NCBI RefSeq assembly: GCF_019175285.1
Contig: NC_056522.1
Coordinates: 235,562,494 to 235,626,493 of the forward strand
Direction of reading: 5' to 3'
Length of the DNA stretch: 64,000 nt
Origin: Sceloporus undulatus
Taxonomy: Eukaryota > Chordata > Lepidosauria > Squamata > Phrynosomatidae
Under the pieces are notes generated by a model, which was given only the letters and a program-made list of their open reading frames with translations, searched no databases and was not told the origin of the DNA. Both the position numbers and the translations under genes were made by a program. This document shows, in pieces, positions 56,765 through 64,000 of this stretch (position 1 is its first letter; every line of letters begins with the position of its first letter).

Positions 56765-57128
56765 ACTAAGTACAGACTGGCAGAAAGGGGTGGCCAGACA
56801 CCGCCCCTTTCTGCCCCAGATGGAGGTCGCAGCAATCAACCACCATGGCCTATGTGAGGCCTAAAAAGAACCCACTCCCAGTGGGTTCTTTCTACACCAC
56901 ATGTGAGGTTCCATTGGTGCACTTGCGTGCAACGATCATGTCCATGCAGCATGGTGCTGTTTAGGCACTGCGCCACACTGACATCATTGTTGTGCACCCT
57001 GTATGGACGGGTGCATGCAATCATGGCAGCCACGCACCGATAGTAGGGCTCAGCGCATGTGGACACCCAGCCCTACAGAACCCTCATTTTGGCCCCAGGC
57101 CGGCGCAAAGTGCCAGTCTGTACCAGTC
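56765..57128. mobile_element. GC-rich TIR element, 364 bp (copy E)
   Basis: Ends ACTAAGTACAGACTGGC and inverted GACTGGTACAGACTGGC. Flanks CTTAG (56760-56764) and CTCAG (57129-57133). Interior CpG and CA-rich, with 'aagaacccactcccagtggg', itself an inverted repeat. Confidence 0.88.
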
Positions 57129-57195
57129 CTCAGTCTCAAAGGTGCTACAAGATCCCTTGGTATAATATTTAAGATGTACTAAAATAGGAAGTATA

Positions 57196-57430
57196 TGAGC
57201 CAGCATGGTGTATTGGCTGAAGCATTAGGGTACAACTCCAGAGACCAGGTTTTGAATCCCCACTCAGTCATGGAAATTCATTCCGCACTGCTGGGCAAGT
57301 CACTCTCTCAGCCTCACAGGAGGCAAAACTAAACCCCATTTGAGCAAATCCCTGTGATAGGTTCACCTTAGAGATGCCATAAGTCAGGAATGATTTGAGG
57401 GCACACAACAACAACAACAACAACAACAAA
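57196..57430 (+). mobile_element. tRNA-derived SINE with (CAA)n tail
   Basis: Head 'gccagcatggtgtattggct', 'gagaccaggttttgaatccc', end 'gagggcacacaacaacaac' with a pure CAA run, the longest tail of the family here. Confidence 0.85.
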
Positions 57431-57434
57431 TATA

Positions 57435-58720
57435 GGATGTTCTCCTTAGAAGTAAATGCAAGTGATGCTGTGATTTCTGGTGCACTTGCGCTTTGGTTCT
57501 TCAAATAAGAGGTAATATGTAATTTAGATAGAAGAGACATGGCAGATATCTTTCTGTCTAAACCCAAATCTTTGTCACACAATCTCAAATAGGTGGAGAC
57601 ACACAGTTAATATTAAATGGAGAAGAAAGGGCACTCTGCACATGTGTGATGGTACTCTCTGAGAAAATGAATCTTTTCAATCTTAGCATTACACATATAC
57701 TCAAGGGCTTTGTACATCTCAGCTTAATCTGAGTTCAAATAAGTGTCTAAAGAAAAGGAAAATCGGTAATTGAACCTGAGATTGTATTTAGATTAGGCTA
57801 ATAGTTGAAAAAATTGGAATATTTTTTTCCCTGAGAAAAGTGAGATAAATGATGTGGATGTGCCTACCCAGTAAAATATGTGATCACTTACCTTCTTAGT
57901 CATCATTGATCTTTAATCACATATAATGTAATGTTTCATCCTGATACAGATTGCAAAGGGAGGTTGGAAGCAGTGGGGGAGGGGGGAATAACAAGCATGC
58001 AGTCTATGGAAGCGAGAAAGTAATTTGTCTGCAACAGGAAGGTTGCTCTTTTCTGCACACATCGTTTACAGCATCATCTATCATCTGTGGAAATTGCCAG
58101 GAGGTTGTGGGAACAAAGATCAGCTCTAGTCACAGGAGAAAAACTGTCTTATTAAAGTCTCATATAGTGATAGTAGCCAAAATCCTCAGCACTGCCCAGG
58201 GCACACACAAAAAAAGCAACTGTGGTGCTAAGGAAGTGGAATCACTAAGAAGACTTGTAAAATTTTAAATGAAACTACCAGCTAACACTATGTGTACAGA
58301 TTTCCTGCTTCCCAAGATGTATCTTACCCTTTATTGATCAGGCACTTTCTAGATTTGTTGGGCTATAGTTTCTATCATACACAGCCAGCACATCTACAGG
58401 GCACTCGTTTGGAGGATAGCTTATTTGGTTTTTTTCTCCCCAGGTTTCTATAGGTATTATTCCTTCTATGTTGCAAGCAACATCCATAATTAATGAGATT
58501 AATTATGTCCCATTCCTGTTGTAAACATTCCTCTGTCCTATTCCTATTGTAAACACTGTTGCCATGTCATAACTGTTGCCATGATTTAGCTTTTCCTGTT
58601 CTTCAGCTAATCATCTCGGCAGATGTTTTAAACATTTTGATGGGCCAACATGATGGGTCCCTCTAGCACCTTGATGGTATAATGCTTTACGTGTCTGTAA
58701 TGATGTAGTGCTAATCGTCT
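57435..58720. other. No gene seen
   Basis: No recognisable exon. A short MITE remnant may lie near 58355-58400. Confidence 0.4.
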
Positions 58721-58724
58721 TACG

Positions 58725-58830
58725 TTAAGGCCATAATAAGCCTTGCTGGATCAGACCCCGTCCAGTAGTCTGTTCCAACAGTGGCCAAACACATGCTTAT
58801 GCAGGCCCATTTGGTTTCCCCCCTCCAAAA
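58725..58830. mobile_element. Ancient LINE-like fragment (CR1/L3 style)
   Basis: 'gccttgctggatcagacc', 'gtccagtagtctgttcc', 'cagtggccaaacacatgc' belong to the same old repeat as 25300-25545. Confidence 0.5.
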
Positions 58831-60398
58831 TAAGCTTTAGCCTTAACTTTAGATATATAAGCTTTTGCCTTATGGTAAGGGTGGGCAAATAGCCAGCTGT
58901 GGGCTGAATATGGTGTCAAGGCTGTTTTTGTGTCTTCCAAGGATACAATTAAGGTTTAGGGGAGTGTTTGGTTGCAACATTTTTAATTTTTTTTAAAAAA
59001 ATTTGCAGGCATTTATAGTGAGTGTGCAACTGTGTACTGGGGGGCCAATGTGCCCCCCCCAAGCTCTAAGAGTTGTCCACACTGCCCTAGAACCTTATTG
59101 TATCCCCCATCATAATTAAGCACACATGAATGGTGACAGCGATACAAATAGGTCAGTTTGTGTCTGGTTTCACCCAAGAAGGGGTCATTTCAGAACCCCT
59201 TAGGTACTGCCTTCTGTTATTTCCATAATGGATTAAAGGTCAGTATATATAAATTTACTAAATAAATATATAACTACTGACAAGCATATTCTCCTGATTT
59301 CAGAAGCACATTTAGGCTTACAGAAATCCATGCCTCAGAGAACTGCAGTTCCCAAGACTCTAGGGAAACATGAATGAAGACGAGGTGGTGGTAATGCTGG
59401 CACAAAGTGAGTTAGACTCATTGACCTTCTCATCTCACCCCTCCTGGGGCCTCAAAAGTGAAGTAGAATGAATCCCAAAATTGATCACCATACTGCCCCA
59501 AAGTCCTGAAACGTAAAGGCTTAGGAGCTACCAGTCTTCACAAAGGAGGGTGGTTACCAATTCTGCCCCTTATCAAAATTTCTGCACAACGTTTGGTAAC
59601 AACCAAATGTACCAAATTAACTTGACTACCAGCAAAACCAAATTGGATCTTAATACGAAATATGAGCAAATTATCCTGAATTGCTAAAAACCACCAGGAA
59701 GGCAATTGTGCAGAAGCCTGCTGTCACTTTTCTTCCGCCCCAGTAACAACCTCAGCCATATACCAGAGCAACCTCAAGTGCTACTGTACTTATGACATTT
59801 TCCCCTCCCTCTTGGATAACCATCGAATTCAGTCAGTTCAGTAGTCCTGCTCACTGGGAGATTCAGAACAGAGAAACGGAAGGAATCCTTCATAACAGAG
59901 AAATCTGTTACTGTAAGATGTAGACAACAGACATTGACTTATATGGCTTAAAAGAGGATGACTTTAAAAAAAATCACAGTAGGATTTGCAGTAGCTACTA
60001 GCCATTGTAGCCACATGCTACCTTGCATCTTCAGAAGCAGTGTGGCATGAAATACCAGCTGCTGGGGAGCAGCAAAAGGAGAAGACTAGTATTGCTTTGA
60101 TGGGACCTGCCTGTAGGCTTCTCATCATAGGAGCACCTATCTGATTGATTCAGTTTACTGGATCGGGTAGGAGACTTCTGGAACCTATCAGGATTTTTCT
60201 TAAAATTGTTACAATTTTGTATGCTTTTAGCCTTAAAGCCAACTGGAAATATTTCACTGTGAGTTGAAATCTCTCTCTCTCCCTCTCTCTCTCCAGAATT
60301 ACACTTAGTAGGCACTGTTTGAAGGAGAGTGATGTCAGAATAAAGAACTTTCACTTTTCTTCAGATTTTATGATGTGGGTTCTTTTTCATAAGGCCCC
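58831..60398. other. No gene seen
   Basis: 58870-59080 vaguely resembles a decayed 'gggtgggcaa' hAT element. The minus-strand frame at 60031-60354 contains low-complexity CTCT and has no recognised product. Confidence 0.4.
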
Positions 60399-60401
60399 AA
60401 T

Positions 60402-60666
60402 GGACCTTATCACACTAGCAAAATCCTGCTGAGAAACAGGATTTAAAGTTGATTTAAATTAGGAGGAAAAAACGCAAATGAGGGAAGTTTACCACTGTAT
60501 GTCTCGGGAAATTCCGAAAGTAAAAAGCTGCTGTTTTTTCCCCTTGATGTTCGCTTTATTTTTGCGTTATTTCTCGTCTGGCAAAATGTCGTGTGATAAA
60601 TTTCCTGCATTTGCAGGTTTTTTCTAATTTAAATAAATTCCATTTCTCACTAGTGTGATAAGGTCC
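60402..60666. mobile_element. TIR element, 265 bp, GGACCTTATCACACTAG ends
   Basis: A perfect 17-bp terminal inverted repeat, GGACCTTATCACACTAG (60402-60418) and its inverse (60650-60666), with AAT on both outer sides. Inside are subterminal 'atttaaatt' motifs on both sides. Nonautonomous; the GG start and 3-bp flank fit PIF/Harbinger-like elements. Confidence 0.85.
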
Positions 60667-60777
60667 AATAGCTCTTTTAAAGGGCTTTCCATAGAAATAG
60701 AGCATATAAAATGACAAAGCTAGGCAGTGCTGGAACTTATAGTTTCATATATATGAGGTTTAAATCATCTTTGAGTT

Positions 60778-60856
60778 ACATTATGTTATATTATTTGAGA
60801 ATTTTTTGTATGGTTTGTATATAATAAATAAAATTTAATAAAAAATTAAAATAAAT
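60778..60856 (+). mobile_element. 79-bp truncated LINE insertion with 16-bp duplication
   Basis: AAATCATCTTTGAGTT occurs exactly at 60762-60777 and 60857-60872. Between them lie 79 bases ending in an A-rich tail (aataaataaaatttaataaa). This is the hallmark of target-primed reverse transcription. The source looks like an L1 3' end but is too short to prove. Confidence 0.85.
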
Positions 60857-61379
60857 AAATCATCTTTGAGTTTCTATTACACTACCTGTTTGAACAGCTG
60901 ATCATTCTTCTGCATAAGGAAAAGCAGAGGAGAGCATGGAAACCAATGTAGCTAAGAAAGCTCAATTCCTGCCTTTAAAATCCAACAGTAATACAATCAA
61001 ACTAAGAATATGTGGATAATCTCCCAGCAGTGTTCAGATTGGAAGGCTTTCAAACACTGCAGTGAAGTGAATAAGAAAAGATTTGAGAACCCATCTGTGA
61101 GACTTTCATGTATTATGATGTTGGACCTTTGAGAATTTTTATTCTGTCTCAGGATGCACAAAGAAAGATAAAAATATGAACTATCCGCAGCCCAGAACAT
61201 TGTATCTGCTTTGTAGCCTACTGTATCCAAAAGCTGAATCCATCCATCCCAATATTCTATGACTAAGAAGATAATAAGAAAGGTACTAGAAATACACAAG
61301 GGGTCACCACTCAGATTACCTCCTCTCAATGGCAAGATCATTTTTCTAGCCTTTCCCCCCTACCCTGCCATGGTACAAC

Positions 61380-61910
61380 ACAGAGCCCCTGTTCTAGAAT
61401 GGACATATCTTTGTTCTCTTGTTGCCCCGCTTGGGATCCAGTTACCATTGATGAAGTTAAGTCCCTGATTAAATCTTTACCTAATAATAAAGCACCTGGA
61501 GAAGACATGCTTCCTGATGAATTATTTAGATCATAGAATAACCCAGACTGGTGGGCACCACCTCTTGCTTCATTATTTACCTACATCAGTCAGTATGGGA
61601 AAATTCCCCAGAGGTGGGCTGTGAGTATTTTAATTCCTATTAATAAAAAAGATTCTATGGCTGACCCTAAAATTTTTAGGCCGATCAGCCTATTGAATAT
61701 CATCTCTAAGCTTTATGCAAGATACCTATTAGGCAGACTAGAGGTATGGGCAATGGAAAATGACATCTTTGCAGAAGAACAAGCCGGGTTTAGGAAGGGT
61801 AAATCTACAATAGATCAATGTTTTGTTTTACATCACATGATGCAAAAATACTCCCAAAAAGGTAGAAAAGAACTTTTTATCACCTTTGATGATCTTACTT
61901 CTGCATAAGG
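61380..61910 (+). mobile_element. Non-LTR LINE reverse-transcriptase fragment
   Basis: One frame carries 'IKSLPNNKAPGEDMLPDELF' (before an internal stop), then 'IFRPISLLNIISKLYARYL', 'AEEQAGFRKGKSTIDQCFVL' and 'FITFDDLTSA'. These are reverse-transcriptase blocks 1-3 of a LINE that is neither L1, CR1 nor RTE as far as I can judge (Vingi/Ingi- or R4-like). It stops just before the catalytic F-x-DD block. Confidence 0.8.
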
Positions 61911-64000
61911 CATTCAGAACTGATCACTTTTTTCATGTCAGTGATTTCCCACCCCCACTCTGTTTCCAGTGCTAATCCACAAACGTTCTTATTTTGTACT
62001 CGAGGCTATCTTGGGTAGTCCATAAAACTTTATTATTTGCTGCATGCCTTGCATGATTTGTTCCTCTACTTAAAGCCAGCATTGTCATCTCCTTAGCAAT
62101 TTGATGGTGTGTGATTCAGCTGAAATGTTATTATATTACATTGGCAAAGCATTATAGCCCCCACTCTCTCACACACATACACACACAAGCCCTCCACAAA
62201 ACCCTAAGCATATGGATTTGATTGAGCAATAAACTGGAATAAGAATGAACGAGTCATAGCAACTGCTGGTAGATCCAGCTATTGTTCTTGTCAATCATTC
62301 TGATTGATTAAATATGGTAGTACACCGTATGATTCAAATGGAATGTTGTTTCTGAAAAAGACTTGGGCTGAGATGTTTAAACAGTTTTTTTTTTAAAAAA
62401 AACTGTTAACAAGGAGGCAGTAGGTTTCTGAAGCTATATACAAGCAGTGATTTGAAATAGGGAGAAACATTGGTGTTGCACTTAGTTATGTGAGGAGAAG
62501 GATCTGTGCAGTTTTGCCTTGCTTTGGTATATAAGAGATGAAAGCACAGACATAAACAGTTTTGTTTTATTTATAAGCTTTCATGAATGAGCAGCCCTTT
62601 CATCACAACATCATCATATACATCTGTATCATTGCATCAGAGAAATAGAGGAAGTACAATTAACCAATTAGTTCAAATTGCTGATTGATGCAATGAATCC
62701 AGACGTAGAACATCCCCAACAGATATCCCTCATCTACCCTCAGCTGAAGACCTCTGGTAAAACTGGCCTTTTAGGTAGTTTCTCCTAACATTCAGTCACT
62801 CTCAGGGCTCTTCCACATCAGGCAAAAGTATTAGAAGCTTTCAGTATTTATTGCTGGAGTTCTCTGTCTTTCTAAAAATAATAATAATAAAATATCCAAA
62901 TGTTTCTGTTCCCTTGACTGTGCTTCTTTTAAATTCTGAGACATATCAGAACAAAAACTAGTGTCCTCTTTTCCTCATTTCCCTCTTTTGAAGAACAACG
63001 GGGGAAAAATCTTTGCTATTTTTATGTTTTATTTATTTTAGAGGAGTTAAATTGTAACTATGGGGCCATCTCAGAAAATCACATCCATACCTCCTCTAAA
63101 AACCTTCTGAGAAGCCCTAGTGCAGATCCAAGAAATTGCTACGAACTTACGCCAAAAGTATGGAACAATAGGATATTGAGGTGCCAACAACCAACAAAAC
63201 CCAAGAAAGTATAACATGAGAATTCATGCTTCTTTAGGCCAGTTTGGAAGAACCCCTGCATCTCTTTTCACAGCCTGTCTACATCATATGGATCCAGTAA
63301 ACCTTTTATACCCAATGCATATACTCTACCACTTTTGACCTATATTCTGGATTATAGTGACTGCATTGGACTTTTACTCATCAGTGCCATTGTAGTTTTT
63401 GAAAGAATTCTCTGCACCCACAAGTTAACTTCGTTCAAGATGGATGACAGGAAGCAGCCAGAAACCCACAGGCGGTGCTGCCCACATGCTTCCTGCAGCT
63501 TCTTGCTACATGCCAAGGAAAGGCATCCAGATATGCTCCAGTCAGACAGTTTTTATGAATATACCTGCTATGGCAATCAAATAGAGGATATGGGAGAAGT
63601 GGCTTGGCCCTTCGCCTATGCACTTGGGCCTAACTTGGCCTGACATCCAACAGAACTGTCAGCCAGACTTCTCCAGGAGTAAGAATATAGGTCTTTCTGT
63701 CACCATAGATTGATGTTTCTATATGCATGCCCCTGCAAGATTCACTCCTGCGGCCTCTCTACATAAGCTTTCTTTTGTGGAGATCTTTTTAGAGTTTTGG
63801 GAAGTTCTCAAGGTTTTACATGACTTTAAAATGAAAAATGGCTTCACTAATACACAGCGTCTGTATAATAAAATGAATTATGAAAGGCTTTAACTCTGGC
63901 TATCAGCACTTTAGAGCTTTCTGACCAGCTTTCAGTGACTCTGTAGAATATAATGAATTACAAAGACTTTAACACTCTGTGTCAGTAACTTTAGTGGTTT
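61911..64000. other. No gene seen
   Basis: No supported exon. The 102-codon frame at 63335-63643 has an antisense partner, no recognised domain and no splice context. A CA-rich run lies near 62165-62190. Confidence 0.4.

Noticed and set aside
63335-63643. A 102-codon frame near the window end
   Set aside because: It has an antisense frame of similar length, no recognised domain and no splice context.
1-64000. CRISPR arrays, operons, bacterial promoters or attachment sites
   Set aside because: The window is vertebrate nuclear DNA. The only regular repeats are microsatellites and the two minisatellites in the hAT element.

Overview
This window is vertebrate nuclear DNA, most likely from a squamate reptile and plausibly an iguanian lizard. 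The evidence is one spliced gene with GT-AG introns and a transposon mix typical of lizards: L1, L2-like, CR1, RTE/BovB-like and Penelope-like retroelements, a Sauria-type SINE, a tRNA-derived SINE with a (CAA)n tail, and many short DNA transposons. The genus is inference. Most reading frames longer than 60 codons are chance or transposon frames. Two 10-N assembly gaps are present (8827-8836 and 54283-54292).

The only host protein-coding gene I can support is INSIG2 on the + strand. Its five coding exons (22114-22357, 24987-25111, 30058-30224, 31468-31567, 32016-32057) join in frame to give 225 residues, the length of human INSIG2. The product is the ER membrane protein that retains SCAP-SREBP and presents HMG-CoA reductase for degradation. 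A CpG-rich, GC-box-bearing segment at about 7990-8330 is a candidate promoter and noncoding first exon, about 14 kb upstream. The 3' UTR runs from 32058 to a poly(A) signal near 32635 or 33661.

Region by region: 1-8000 holds intergenic DNA, old retroelement pieces, a truncated U2 snRNA retropseudogene and a foldback repeat beside the candidate promoter. 8000-22000 (putative intron 1) is crowded with short DNA transposons. 22000-33700 is INSIG2; its third intron is largely filled by nested elements (Tigger-like outside, L1 inside it, then an L2-like tail and a GC-rich terminal-inverted-repeat element inside the L1). 33700-64000 looks like a gene desert with dated insertions: three hAT copies with exact 8-bp target duplications in the whole window (one 1.6 kb long with two internal minisatellites), Tigger-like MITEs, Penelope-like fossils, CR1 tails and LINE reverse-transcriptase fragments.

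The most distinctive non-genic signal is a set of at least seven GC-rich inverted-repeat insertions of three sizes. They share a GTACAGAC-like terminus and are flanked by CTNAG-like sequence, suggesting a PIF/Harbinger-type (3-bp TNA) or 5-bp-duplicating transposon group. I found no CRISPR array, operon, rRNA, functional tRNA gene or convincing new protein system.
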